NCBI GenBank assembly: GCA_030142905.1
Contig: JASJOG010000079.1
Coordinates: 391,001 to 455,000 of the forward strand
Origin: Heliopora coerulea
Lineage: Eukaryota > Cnidaria > Anthozoa > Scleralcyonacea > Helioporidae
Direction of reading: 5' to 3'
DNA length: 64,000 nt
Made by a program: the position numbers and the translations under genes
Shown here: piece by piece, positions 23,401 through 33,700 of the stretch
Position numbering within the stretch: the first letter of the stretch is position 1
Layout of the letters: every line of letters begins with the position of its first letter
The notes under the pieces: generated by a model
The model's input: the letters and a program-made list of their open reading frames with translations, nothing else
The model's database searches: none
Told to the model about the DNA's origin: nothing

Positions 23401-26400
23401 AAAATATCGATTTTTCATTGAAAACATATGCGAATAACTGGAAGTTTTCAAAGATTTATGACCTTGGCCCTCGAGTTCGACTGCAGTTGCTCCAGGAAAC
23501 ATTTTAAGAAGCTCTTCAATCTTTTCGGGGCACTTCACGAGCTCTGGACCAGTTAAGATTTCAGCATCACGATGAACCTGTATCTCAAGTACTTCTGGAT
23601 CATTCAATGGAGCCTTCCAGCCGTCTGCAGCGTACTTAATAAGGTCTCCAATATTCTTGCTTACATTCACTGTGTTACCACACCACTGTTCTCGATCATT
23701 AATAATTTGCTTGTCAGCATATGTTGAAAGCTTTCCTGATATTACCACATCGCCAAGCTTTGCTTTCCCTCTCCTGAACCCACCACAAAAGCCAACTGAA
23801 AACACGGCCTTAGGTTGAAGACAGTCCACAGCATTTCTCACAACATTGTGTGAAGCACCAGCTTTGATGGAGCCACGATTGCACCTAATCAAAGAAACTT
23901 TTACCTTATCCAGACCGTCACCAATTTCTCCAAAGTAAACATGTCCAAGACCTTTGGTATTACTCTTGTACGCATTTTCAAGGTAGAAATAGCAGGCTAA
24001 AAATTCAGTATCTTCTACTGTCAATAACAAAACATCTGTAGGGAGTCCAGCCAACTTCCACGATTTGAAAGGTACTTGCAAATCTTTTAGTTTTGGAATT
24101 GTAATGCTGAGTAACGGAGGATCACTTGAGTGGTTTGTAGTTTGGTCGGTACCTGTAATTTTTTCAAGGAGCAAAAAGACAAGAACTAAAATAAACATGT
24201 TCTCAACTACAAAATTACCGAGCTCAATAGCTGCAGTAAGGATACTTAGCGGTAAATCGAAAGAGGTGTTAACAAATGAAAGAATGAGCACAACAAAGGA
24301 ACGAGCAAAGGAACAGACAAACGACTAAACGAACGAACAAACGAAAGACCGACCGTTCCACAGACCAACCGATCTACAGACCAACCGAAGGAAAGAACAA
24401 ACGAGAAAACGAACAACAGAACGAATGAACACAAACAAGTAGTCAACCAGGCAGTCCAAGGACTGACTAACCATTCGACTGACCAAATGACCAACCAACG
24501 AATTAACAGAGCAGCCAACCAACTGACTGAACAATCAAACCAAGAAACAAACAAACGCCACGCAAAGTTATCCAATAACTATTAACCAAATTCACAAGGG
24601 AAAATTTCTATTAAAACAGGTAAATTTCTACCACCAAAACTTTGGTATTATTCGTAAAAATATAATTTTCAATTGAATGCTAGTAAAACGCGGTATTACT
24701 GACTGTGTAATGAGACTTTATGTTTACGAGATATTTCAGATTACCAATTCCTTATGATTATCTTAAACTGGCACTGGGGTGTTAGACTGCTCTTAAAGTA
24801 AGTCAAAAGCACATTCAGTCTTGTTCGCGCAAGCAAGTCATTGTTTTGACCATACGATTGTGGGTAATTCTCAGGTCGTTCAAGTAAATTATATAATATG
24901 TTCAAACTCCTAGAGGTTAGAAAGCTCGCTGATTGATATAAGTCACCTCATTACAATTGCTGCTTAACGGATTGTAAACGTTGTAACGTTTAAAGGCTGT
25001 AGATCCTCCTTGTTCCGTCTACTCCTTAACCACAATGCCTCTAAATAGATTTAACTGCACTTATACGAAAGTTACGCAACGTGCGGACATGTGTAGGTGT
25101 GCAAGTACTGTAATACCTGGTTGTTGGCGTAAGCTGCCAGCATGGCAAAAGGCCTCTAATAACAGTAACTTGGTAGTTAGGCAGGTAGTTAGGTAGGTAG
25201 TTAGGTAGGTAAGCAGGTAGGTAAGTAGGTAGGTACAAAAAGTTAAAAGGTTGGTAGACTGCCAAATTTATGATGAAGATTTCTAACGTTTCGAGCAATG
25301 GCCCTTTGTCATAAATTCGGTAGTCCACCAACCTTTTAACTTTCTGTGATGTTTTATACTGCCTACGTAGCATCCCATTCTTATATCATTATCTAGGTAG
25401 GTAGGTTCGTAGGTAGGTACTTAGGTAGGTAGGGAGGTAGGTAGGTAGGTAGGTAGGTAGGAAGGGAGGTAGGGAGGTAGGGAGGGCGGGAGGGAGGTAC
25501 TGATGTAGGTTGGTGATGTTGTGTGAATGATGTGTCACAAGAATGTAAATGTTTGTGAGAACATAAAGAACATAAAGATGTCAACACAAATCAGGAACTC
25601 CTTAAAAGCACTTAAAATCTTTGAAGCTTCAATTTCATTCAAAATATCATGAAGGGTTAGGTTTAGAGTGAGGTGGTTCTTACAAAGGTGTTTCCAATCC
25701 CTTCCAATCCCCAGTCCTGGCTACTTTAGAGACCCACAGTTTGGTCATAGCCAATATTAAGGTATGTGTGATTACTAATAAAACCACTTTCAGTAACATA
25801 ACATGGACATTAATCCTTCTAAAATGTATAAATTAATTAGCTCTAATACAGATGTCTGTCAACTCCTATCTCTATTGTTGGTTTTTTATTGCTCCCCTCA
25901 TAGGATTTTTCAACTTTATTTTCTTCAAAAAAATAACCCCTAATTGTTACATCAGTACATCCAGTAACTATAAGCCCCAGTGGCCCTCATTTGTTGATTG
26001 GCCCAAGGATGAGAATGGTAAAAATTTTGATTTGCCTTTCATTAGCAAAATAAATCTAGTTAAACATGACTGTTTCTATTTACTTCTCATCAGTTGGCAT
26101 TATCAGTAATATTCAAATTTGACATCTAGGGCTGGCATTGCCCCTTATATGTTTATATGACAAATAAAATTAACACCTTACTGTACAATATTTTGTGTAC
26201 AATACGTGCATTGAGTACACATATTGTAAGAACTAACAAGCAGCATACTGCCTTAGGAGAATAAGACACCAATCTCTGTTCCTAATATGGGATATCATGG
26301 AAGTGTGGAGCTTTGTATACATTTCTACATCCTGTGCAAATGAATAAATCAATTTGGTGGATTTTGCTGCTGAGGAACAACAACACCCATCACTGATGTT

Positions 26401-29400
26401 CCTGTGTCATCTGTCAAGGACTTGGGCATCATACTGTTTCATTCAAACTTGAATTTCAATGACCATGTTATTTCACAGATGCCATCTCTTTTATTCACTT
26501 CATGTAGGGTAAGTAAGGTAATTTTAAATTCTTTTGTAATCAGCAAGTTGTTTTTTATAGTTCACAGGCTGGTACTTTCAAGCAAAACTATTATATGTAG
26601 TTACAGCTTGTGTAAAACTTTGCTGCCCATGTATTAACCAACATTAAGAAATTGGATCACAACTTAGACACCTGTTTTACAGGATCTAGGCTGGCTCTCT
26701 GCCAAAGATTTTATGTCCATGTGATGTTACCTTGGTTTATAAATGTCTAAATGGTCTTGCCCCTCCCTACTTAAGTTCTAAAGTAGTAAAACAATTAGAA
26801 TCTTATTCATATAATACTTAAGAGCAAAAACATGTTAACATTCCATTTTGCAGAACTGCTACCAGCCAACATTTCTTCTACTACCATGCTCTAAAGGTAT
26901 GGAACTGCCTGAGCTCCCCCATACACAAAACAGCCAGTTTGTCAACATCTCATTGCGCATTAGGGAGTTCCCAATTCCAGGGCACATCATGGAGCATTGC
27001 TCATTAATGGGTTAAGCAAAATCCAAAACTAGAAATAAGCAAATTGTAAATAGAGGGTAAATCATGATTATACTGTACCTAGTTGTCAAACCACTAATAT
27101 GACTATTTATTAATAGTTTTGAGCCTGATAAAATTTATGATTTTTTTGCTTAAGTTTTTTCCCTTAATTTTCAACTTGATGTAAATTAATTCCAAATAGC
27201 CCTTTAGGAGATAAAATAAATTGTATTGTAATGTAAAGCATAGCAACACCATACTCAGGGTATGCCCAGGCATCATAACTGGGAAACAAGGTAAACCATG
27301 GCTGCTGATTTGAGTCAGTAAAATTGGATTATTTTTTTTTTGTCTACAATAGAATTTATGCCTTTGGATAAGAATAGATGATGAAAAACATTTTCGAATT
27401 AGTAGTTGAAAGTCCAAACAAATTTCTGAAAATATGATTGCCATCAACTATTGAGGAGTTTATTCTAAATCAAAGTCTTTGGTTCAGCTTTTAAGACACG
27501 AATTGTCAAGTTAATCTTATCACATAGTTAATTTATTTTAATGTATTTTAATGTACTTCATTAATTCTAACATTCTATTTAGTTATGTAGTTTTGTAACT
27601 GAAAAGCCCTTGTAGGGAGTTGCAATAAAGTCTGAAGTTTGAGGTGAACTTTGGTTATTGGCCTTTGATTCATCGAAGATGAACAAAACAGTAATTAAAA
27701 ATTGCAAAATATTTTGAACGATTTTAGTGTAGCAGTCTGAGACTGCCAGTGTGTTGAGATTATACACTCACCTAATGCATATGAAAGACAGTTTTTTAGT
27801 TGTAATCTGTGACTCTAAGTTTCAATGGAAATTGCTGCATATGTACTCAATGCAATGCCATTCAATTTTTCATGACACAGTACCTGTCATTAGTTTATTC
27901 TTCATGTCATCATTTTGTTTAACCCTTTAATAGTTGAATTTTTTCCTTTTGTTTTTTGTTCTCTCTATGTTTTGTTTAGTCTTCTCATTTGTACTTTGTT
28001 TTAGGTGTCTAAAATTTCCAACACTGGGCATTACTGCAAAGGGATAACAACTCCTGCAACAACTTGATTTGAATGCCTCTACATTATAATTTTTACCTTA
28101 ACTGAAGCTTGTAATAAGCTTTGGTGAAATCATTAATTCAAAAAGTTCTTCAGCATTGCTTGTATGATTCTACTTTAGCAGAAAGCTTTTTCTTAAACAG
28201 ATAAATGCCAAATATCAGCAACATTTGGTATTAATCTTAAATCTAAACATTGGGATGAGTGAACTAACCCAATCAGAGGTGAGGGTGCACTTTAGTATTT
28301 TACTTTGGCCAAGGCCAGACAATTTTACTCACAGAAGGAATGAGCCATGTCCATAAATTAGTTAACAGTCATTTCCTTAACTCACTCAGGGCCAAAGGAG
28401 CACTTTAATGCTTTATGCTGGCTCACACCAGACAATTTTACTTATCAAAGGGATCAGCCCTGCTCCTTAATGAGTTAATTTAGGGGAAAACTTAGTGGGA
28501 AACTAGTAAGAGTAAATTAGCATGGACTCTAAAGCACTTGCAGTGATACTAGGATAACCACTAACAAAACCTTCTAAGATCTCAATTCCTTCACTACATT
28601 GTTTACTACAGTACATGTTTCTCATTGAAATACAGTAAAGCTAATTTTTAATTTTTGCAAGTTAGGGTAATATGACATGATAATCTCAGCACTGGGAAAA
28701 TATGTAAGATAAATGAAATTACCAATAATCAATCTTTGTCTTTTTCACAACAAACCAAAAAATTTAGGAATGTTTTGTGCTTGTCTCTCCTTTAAAAACA
28801 TGAGATTGCAAGTGTCCCTGAAGGTGTATGTCTACATTTCCTTACTGGCAGAGACCACCAGGTCAAATACTGTGTCATCATTTAGATTCTGGGAATATAT
28901 AAGACTCTTTGGATAGTTACTATTGACTTAAAATTATGCTAATACATGTACGTGTATTTGGACATGAATTAAGCTCTTACAAACTTTGAAGTCAGTTTCT
29001 GGATCTCTTGCTCTATGGTTAGTTTACCAAAACGGGATATTGTTAACTGTCGTTCATGCAGTGATCAAGTAGAACAAGTAGAGTCAGGTTGTGAGATCTG
29101 GGAGGAAGAACATGGGCAAGCAACCAATTCTGAAAAATGCAAGGTTGATCAACAGGTACAGTACACTGGAGTGTTCCTTGGTTACTCCAAATGAAATGCT
29201 GTCTGGAAACACTTCCCCACGTCGAATGCTTCGACTCAGAGATCAGGTTAAGTGTACTGTACACCATCCTATTAATTCTTCGCTATCCCATACCTAATCC
29301 TTGGGTTTATACACATATCGCGGTGTTTAAAGAGCAGAGAATGAATGCGGTGGCATATATTTAACCTGATCCCTTTCACGTTTAATCAAACCTTGGAAAT

Positions 29401-29761
29401 ACACTACCAAACATGCGTAAAATCTATTATTTCCCTCTCGATCGAGATTCATTTTCGAGAAAAAGCGGAAAATGGCTGTATGGAGTACCCAGATTTCAAA
29501 TGTTTCCCCTTCAGGCTGCAGCCATCCTCCCAGGACCATTCAGCGCCTAGCTAACAAATTGTGTATTTGGCCGCACATAAAAGTTACCGCATATTACCTA
29601 CCACTATAATCTGCTACAGGTACAATAGTCTGCCTTCAAACTCTGTGACAACCCTGGTTATGTATCAATTTTGTAAGTTTTAACCAAGCTGAAGACAGTG
29701 AAAATGAGCGCAATATTTTCTTACCTCCGGCTAACGTGGAAGGTGGTGATCCAGTGGCCAT
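11178..29761 (-). CDS. PNP/MTAN-like phosphorylase-Death domain protein (five-exon model)
   Basis: Coding exons on the minus strand are 29761-29725, 24152-23463, 22566-22345, 14318-14253 and 11482-11178. Every junction is GT-AG and every intron is phase 1, so the frame runs unbroken for 439 residues plus stop. Exons 2 and 3 encode a nucleoside-phosphorylase/MTA-SAH-nucleosidase type fold: SVGFCGG, GDVVISG, the ribose-site VELEG (Glu240), then GVSHFADG. In MTAN enzymes the base-protonating Asp follows Ser in this last motif; here the residue is His263. Exon 5 encodes a Death domain (about residues 353-436: IAQRICRKWKEIA, then ALTMLTRYTERGG). Known biology: PNP-like domains occur as effectors in bacterial and fungal STAND/NLR systems, and Death domains recruit signalling partners. 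An immune or cell-death role is inference. Additional or alternative exons inside the long introns cannot be excluded. Confidence 0.7.
11483..14252 (-). other. intron 4 of the PNP-Death gene
   Basis: 2.8 kb with no recognisable domain on either strand. A plus-strand ORF at 12698-13168 has no family resemblance I can name. Text near 13750-13930 is C- and G-rich simple sequence. Confidence 0.5.
14253..14318 (-). CDS. exon 4 of the PNP-Death gene (linker)
   Basis: A 66-base exon encoding a polar linker (VLTSTTVPDGKPRTRGTALTS) between the phosphorylase and Death domains. Its acceptor CCAACAG has a poor pyrimidine tract, but its donor TCAG|gtaact is good and both ends fit phase 1. Low-complexity Thr/Ser content suits a flexible hinge. 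Confidence 0.55.
17426..17511 (-). mobile_element. tRNA-derived SINE-like copy
   Basis: On the minus strand an A-box-like TAGCTCAATTGGTAGAGC (complement of 17489-17506) and a B-box GAGTTCGAATCTC (complement of 17452-17464) are spaced as in a tRNA head. The acceptor arm does not pair, so this is not a functional tRNA. The tail is a perfect 9-bp palindrome (AGTCAACTT GAA AAGTTGACT, 17426-17446). Confidence 0.6.
18066..18146 (+). mobile_element. second tRNA-derived SINE-like copy, inverted relative to the first
   Basis: AGCTCATATGGTAGAGCAGC and a B-box GAGTTCGAATCC, followed by TAGTCAACTTTTCTAGTTGA. By eye it aligns with the 17426-17511 copy on the opposite strand. It directly abuts the end of the Penelope-like element at 18147. 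Confidence 0.55.
18174..18214 (-). ncRNA. degenerate hammerhead-ribozyme-like motif at the PLE end
   Basis: On the minus strand: TAAA, CTGAAGA, a weakly paired stem II region, GAAAC-AT-GTC, TTTA. The four-base stem I (TAAA/TTTA) and the GAAAC-NN-GTC minimal stem III are present; stem II is eroded. It overlaps the 40-bp terminal repeat. Confidence 0.35.
18355..18792 (-). pseudogene. PLE protein C-terminus with GIY-YIG endonuclease domain (fragment)
   Basis: The fragment reads KIKTFFSFKGPIPTAVKSFVVYEF, then the zinc-finger-like CAGCNSRYIGETSRHFSTRIKEH, then SHVFKHL and LKEAIHI, as in Penelope-like elements that carry a GIY-YIG nuclease. Genuine element coding begins near QIKIRQLCK; the first few residues come from the nested insertion and its target duplication. 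The upstream part of the gene is displaced past the insertion, so the gene is dead. Confidence 0.8.
18780..19035. mobile_element. 256-base insertion inside the PLE, flanked by a 13-bp target duplication
   Basis: TTGATTTGGGTAA occurs at 18767-18779 and 19036-19048 on either side. The insert starts AAACCCAAATCAAA, which is inverted relative to the duplication, so the left junction is a palindrome. It carries a hammerhead-like motif at 18907-18947. A small PLE-derived or retrozyme-like insertion is the simplest reading. Confidence 0.6.
18907..18947 (+). ncRNA. hammerhead-ribozyme-like motif in the nested insertion
   Basis: CTGT (stem I), CTGAAGA, one extra T, GACTTT-GGAAT-AAAGTC (6-bp stem II), GAAA, then TATC and ACAG, which pairs with CTGT. 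This is the hammerhead order CUGANGA-stem II-GAAA-minimal stem III-UH-stem I. The extra base before stem II and the near-absent stem III are non-canonical. Confidence 0.45.
19531..19571 (-). repeat. tRNA-like SINE fragment (B-box type)
   Basis: CAGACGAGGATCGAACGCGC is the complement of a B-box-like GTTCGATCC. Nearly the same words occur at 40341-40366, so this is a dispersed family. Confidence 0.45.
20056..21004. mobile_element. MITE-like element with inverted ends
   Basis: AACCAGAAGTCC starts at 20056 and its complement ends at 21004. Further in, CTGGCAAGTTCC (near 20130) faces GGAACTTGCCAG (near 20900). The inverted ends are roughly 100 bases long and imperfect. The 750-base interior has no coding content that I recognise. 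Confidence 0.55.
21331..21391 (+). repeat. tRNA-like SINE fragment
   Basis: GTGAGCGGTTAGAGGG resembles an A-box region and GGGTTCGATTACC (21372-21384) a B-box, about 40 bases apart. There is no acceptor-arm pairing, so it is not a tRNA gene. Confidence 0.4.
22345..22566 (-). CDS. exon 3 of the PNP-Death gene (end of phosphorylase domain)
   Basis: Acceptor CTTTTTAG and donor ACAG|gtatgt are both strong. The 222 bases continue the phosphorylase domain in phase, from GVFAAAF through VIIKGVSHFADG to KEWKSFASVMAASIV. The codon for His263 (CAT, complement of 22505-22507) differs by one base from the Asp codon GAT. Confidence 0.82.
23463..24152 (-). CDS. exon 2 of the PNP-Death gene (phosphorylase core)
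   Basis: 690 bases between a polypyrimidine tract ending ATTACAG (acceptor) and the donor CAAG|gtcata, which is a weaker donor. It encodes 229 full codons, including the phosphate-site-like SVGFCGG, GDVVISG and VELEG motifs. An alternative reading with a start at an internal ATG just upstream, giving a hydrophobic leader, is less likely because that stretch looks like the pyrimidine tract. Confidence 0.8.
24265..24560. repeat. degenerate ACCA/ACGA/ACAA simple repeat
   Basis: About 300 bases made almost wholly of AAC-, ACG- and ACCAAC-type words on the plus strand. It produces spurious long ORFs on the minus strand. Confidence 0.75.
25171..25235. repeat. GTAG/GGTA microsatellite, left block
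   Basis: Imperfect run of GGTAGTTA and GGTA units. It is separated from a matching block at 25393-25500 by a foldback sequence. Confidence 0.85.
25238..25343. repeat. foldback (PLE-terminus-like) inside the microsatellite
   Basis: 25238-25274 and 25307-25343 are inverted copies with about four mismatches. On the minus strand the middle reads TGACAAAGGGC...GCTCGAAACGTT, resembling the GAAGGGC...GCTCGAAACG motif near 61780 and likely of Penelope-type origin. Confidence 0.5.
25393..25500. repeat. GGTA/GGGAGGTA microsatellite, right block
   Basis: Run of AGGTAGGT units drifting into GGGAGGTAGGGAGG. Same repeat type and strand as 25171-25235. Confidence 0.85.
26395..26930 (+). pseudogene. old LINE (CR1/L2-like) reverse-transcriptase C-terminal remnant
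   Basis: The plus strand reads SSVKDLGIILFHSNLNFNDHV, then in other frames ITNIKKLDHN-like text, LAPPYLSSKVVKQLESYS, HVNIPFCRTAT and FYYHALKVWN. These are typical of the post-RT region of CR1/L2-type LINEs in corals. Several stops and frameshifts show it is long dead. Confidence 0.65.
28263..28366 (-). mobile_element. TTAA-ended MITE, copy 1
   Basis: The complement contains GAGTAAAATTGTCTGGCC and GCCAAAGTAAAAT, with GTTAACT at one end and GGGTTAG at the other. It matches the core of the copies at 45895, 46758 and 46868. Confidence 0.6.
28377..28478 (-). mobile_element. TTAA-ended MITE, copy 2
   Basis: 102 bases bounded by TTAA on both sides with inverted TTAACTCA-like ends. The complement core is AAGTAAAATTGTCTGGTG. 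It lies next to copy 1 in the same orientation. Confidence 0.7.
29725..29761 (-). CDS. exon 1 (start exon) of the PNP-Death gene
   Basis: ATG at 29761-29759 opens a 37-base coding exon (MATGSPPSTLAG plus one base) that ends at a textbook donor GGAG|gtaaga. The phase-1 end joins exactly to exon 2. It lies 5.6 kb from exon 2, so transcript evidence is needed. The left inverted repeat of the neighbouring element begins about 180 bases upstream. Confidence 0.55.
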
Positions 29762-29937
29762 GTTAACGTCCTTTTAGTGTCTCGTAGCTCAAAAAGATTC
29801 ACTTCCGCATTCCTGGAAATAAGATCATTCACACAAACAATGGATAGCAAGACGACATCACCTCTTAAAACATTCGCGCGTGAATTTCTCGAGAAAACGG
29901 TACTACTGTATCTCACGCGGAAACAAGCACCACCTAT

Positions 29938-30125
29938 AGTCAGGTACGCTAAGGAAATTTTCGTAACAAGTGTGACAAAAGCATGAAATTTGGCACACAG
30001 ATTCCTTAAGGCATACCTATTGATATTGGAAGGGGTGCCCAAAAAAACCTGCTCAGGTTCACCCTTTTTAAGAGGTATTTTATTTTGACCGGAAATCACG
30101 AATTAGGCTATCTGTGGCGTGAAAA
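29938..30125 (-). repeat. left inverted repeat of the 5.3-kb element
   Basis: Read on the minus strand it gives CCACAGATAGCC, CGTGATTTCCGGTCAAAAT, GGGCACCCCTTCCA, GCCTTAAGGAAT, CCAAATTTCATGCTTTTGTC and CCTGACTA in order. It lies roughly 180-360 bases upstream of the PNP-Death start codon. Confidence 0.75.
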
Positions 30126-30757
30126 GTTTAACCTGGCAATTTCCTCATAAAAATTAAACTAAAGCGTATTCTTGCGATAATTTAAACAAATTTAGTTATT
30201 GCCTATCTTTTCCAGTGCATTAATCGGAAAAATGCATGTAAAGTAATAAAATATAAAAATTAGGCAATAAATCTAGTGCCCAGACTACACTTGGCTTTAA
30301 TTCAAACCAGATGGGGGCCTCGATGTCAGAGCTGTTGTCTCTGTATCTTGCTATAATTTCCATTGTTTCTTCTTCAAAAAGTAGAACTATAGTGATCAAA
30401 TTTCTAACATTCGAGCATTCTACATTTTTTACTTATTAGGTCGATTTATATACGAGATTATCAGGAAGTTGCGACGGACTTTCAACGAATGTTCTGTTGT
30501 CACTGCAAGTATAGAAAACCAGAAAATTTTACAATTTGATCAATCTTTTTTTTCGCGAAAATATGTGGCTTGATCTGATAATATTCACATATTATTTCTA
30601 TTTTTCTTATTGCAGTGGAATTCCCAGTGGCAAAATACGTCAAAGAAAAAATTCAAAAAAACCTTATTGCATAATAGCGTGATACACAGTGTATGTTAGT
30701 AGACTAGAAAACCTTGGTGTAAACAAGAAAGTAAACAAAACAAGGCTGAATAGTACA

Positions 30758-33700
30758 TTACTGGACCATTTCAAAGATGCGGTTCAAGAGCAAACTGGTG
30801 GAAAGAACGTTGTTTAAATTTTCCAAGATGGGATGAGCACCCTGATAAAGGAAACATTGAAAAAACACGGAAGATTCAGAAGTCCTTGCTAAGGCAGCCA
30901 AGATTGTGAGAAAAGACATTTTTTTACACGAAGGATTTAATTTTTCTGGTTGCTTTCCATTGGACTGCCGAAGCAAATGTTTATCATCCAGTTTAAAGTC
31001 TTTGATATCTATGATTCTTAACGGCCTAGACATTAAGGTTCAGGAAAAGTCGGGAAGGTAAGCATGCCTGACGGTATGTGAAACCATCATCTTAACGTAA
31101 AAGAAAAGGCCCCGTGACACCAAGGCTGGTAAAACACGCCACTCCACTGCTCGTGAGCCACCACTTCCCTTATACGTCGGACTAAGCACCGACAGCCTGA
31201 CCAGAAGCAGAACACTGATAGACAACAGGTATCTGATGGGCATTTCTGGATCGTATTCTCGCATAATTGAAATAGAAGACTGGCTGGCTACTTCACTTAG
31301 TGAGCGCTTTTGTTTGAAGAAAGGCATCTTTTCTGTGGGAGCGCTGGACAATATTGACCACAAGCTCAGCTCAACGACATCAGTTTCCTCCTTTCAGGGA
31401 ACAGGAATAAGTGTGTTTCAGTTTCCAACGGAAAGTACTCCCGGCGAAAGCAGGTCTTCCTTAGTAGTTCCTCTGGACTGCTAGAGAGCAATTCACAAGT
31501 GCCTCCAGTTGCACTGAACACAAGTTGTGTCGCAGCCTCAGCAGGCAACACAGAACCAGTGGGTGCAGACGATATCCTCACCAATGCAACACAACAGGAG
31601 GATCGTTGGGTAACGCACGCATTAACAAAGCTGAAATGCGATACCGTAAGCGCCGAAGACGCAATAGTATGGGCTGCTTTCCACTCCAATAACCAGCAAC
31701 CAACAAGTGAACCACCTGCTATTGCCGCAATTTTTACCGCAATAATCCTCCCTTTGTTTTACGAAAAGGTCGATACCCCAGCAATGGCAAAGCATGGTAT
31801 GGACGTCATAAGAAAGGCCATAACGTTATTCAATCCCGGGCAGGTGCCCGTTATAGCGCTAGACCAGCCTCTGTTCGCTTTGGCTAAGGCAATCCAGTGG
31901 AAGTGGCCAGAAGAATACGGCGAAAGCAAGTACGCCGTAATGTTTGGTGGGCTCCATCTGGAGATGGCTCTCTGGAGCACCATCGGTGATTTCCTTGACG
32001 GCAGTGGCTGGACAATCGTTCTCACAGAAGCGGAGGTAGCTTCTTCTGGAATGGCGCAAGGTTTCCTGAAAGCAGCCCATCTTACCAGGGCAAGGTATGT
32101 GCAATGATTATGATCAGTTTTTTTTTGTTATTTTTTGGTTTCTTGTAACATTACAAAATATAACGTGATGTGGTTCTAAATTATTTTGCTGGCCTCCATA
32201 GCATGAAGCAAGAAGCCTTTAGCTTGGCATCCGCTGATGAAGACGGTGCGGCATCATTTACGAAGTGGGAGGACGCTATGAGACAGAGAAGTCCAACATT
32301 TCTCTTCTGGGACCTCATCATCAAATACGAGACTCTAGTCCTCATACTGGTTAGGGCACACAGGGAGCGAGACGTCTCTCTGTTTGTGACGGTCCTAGAA
32401 CAATTGGCCCCCCTCTTCTTTGTTCTTGACCATACCAATTATGCTCGCTGGGTTCCCGTCCACATCAGAGACATGAAATCTCTCCCTGATTCCATCAGAC
32501 GGGAATTCCAGGAGAATCAGAACTGAGTTCTGTCTATGACAGGCAACATTTTCTCCTCGATACCTCTTGACCAAGCCCATGAACAACAGAACAAGCTGGT
32601 TAAGGGTACCGGAGGTGCGGTTGGGTTAACCGAGAATCCAGTAGCATTTAGGTGAGAGTGCATCCATGCTCAGTAAATTACAAATGTACACCACCATGCT
32701 CGAGGATCCAGCACTAGTTTCTTTCCCGCTCCCGCTGAGCCGCTAGAACCTCGAGTATGGTACGTCATGTGAGGCATTCCGTTTCAAAAATTGGCCTCTT
32801 ATAAACAAGCATATTACTACACAATTCATTGATAGAGTAACTAACATGGAAGTGAATTAATTAAATGATTGCTGCTTGTTTTAGGCGATGGGTACTATCC
32901 GGTCCAGAACTATCAAGAATCATAGCGCAATTTGAAGACCAATTCCTTGCAGGCTAAGATAATGACGATGCAAAGAATTTCTAGAGCCATGAATCAGGCC
33001 CAGCAGTTAAGGTAACCTATCATTGCCAAGTCAATAATCTCTGTGATGTCATGAAACGAATTGGCAATCCCTTTCTCGACGATTTTGCGAAACTAGTATC
33101 GCTTGACAGTAGAGACTGTGCAGATGCAAGTGTAGTGGAATCAGTTCATAAACTTGATTCAGTTGGTCAGGCCCAATACCAGTCTTACGTCCCCGATGTT
33201 ATCGAAAAGCGTTGTCTCGTTTCTGTCTATGAAGGTTGCAAACTTAAATTGGCCCCCTGATAGAGCTGTGTTTATCACATCTGGTTGGTAACAGATCACT
33301 AGTTACTTTGCTTGATATCAGTGATCTTTATATGTTTAGTTTCAATACCATGTTTTTGTTGTAGGCCTTTCAGGTCCTTCCGTAATATCTCGCGGTTCGG
33401 CCCGACTAATGGGTAAGTGCAACCACGAGGAAGCTGATACACGCATCGTTGTCCATGTTCGTCATGCTCTGGAAGGTGGAGCAGAATCTGTGCTCGTTAG
33501 GACTGTAGATACGGACGTTGTCATCATATTAGTCGACAAATTTCACGATCTCGTAAGCTACAACCCACGGGGGCAAATCTTTGTCGCATTTGGGGTGGGA
33601 CGCTACTATTCCGTTCTTGATATCAACTGGATATGTTCTACTCTCGGGGAGTCTAAATCCCGGTCACTACCAGTATTTCACGCATTCACAGGGTGCGATA

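Larger units (their letters stand above)
24153..29724 (-). other. intron 1 of the PNP-Death gene
   Basis: 5.6 kb holding a degenerate ACCA/ACGA simple repeat, a GGTA microsatellite split by a foldback, a LINE tail and two MITE copies. I see no additional exon with a recognisable domain. Confidence 0.5.

Noticed and set aside
24246..24575. Long hydrophobic minus-strand ORFs as membrane proteins
   Set aside because: They come from a degenerate ACCA/ACGA simple repeat; the Trp/Leu/Val content is a repeat artefact.
29731..30099. 122-residue minus-strand ORF as a larger first exon of the PNP-Death gene
   Set aside because: Most of it is the inverted repeat and 5' flank; the ATG at 29761 is in a different frame and has a perfect donor in matching phase.
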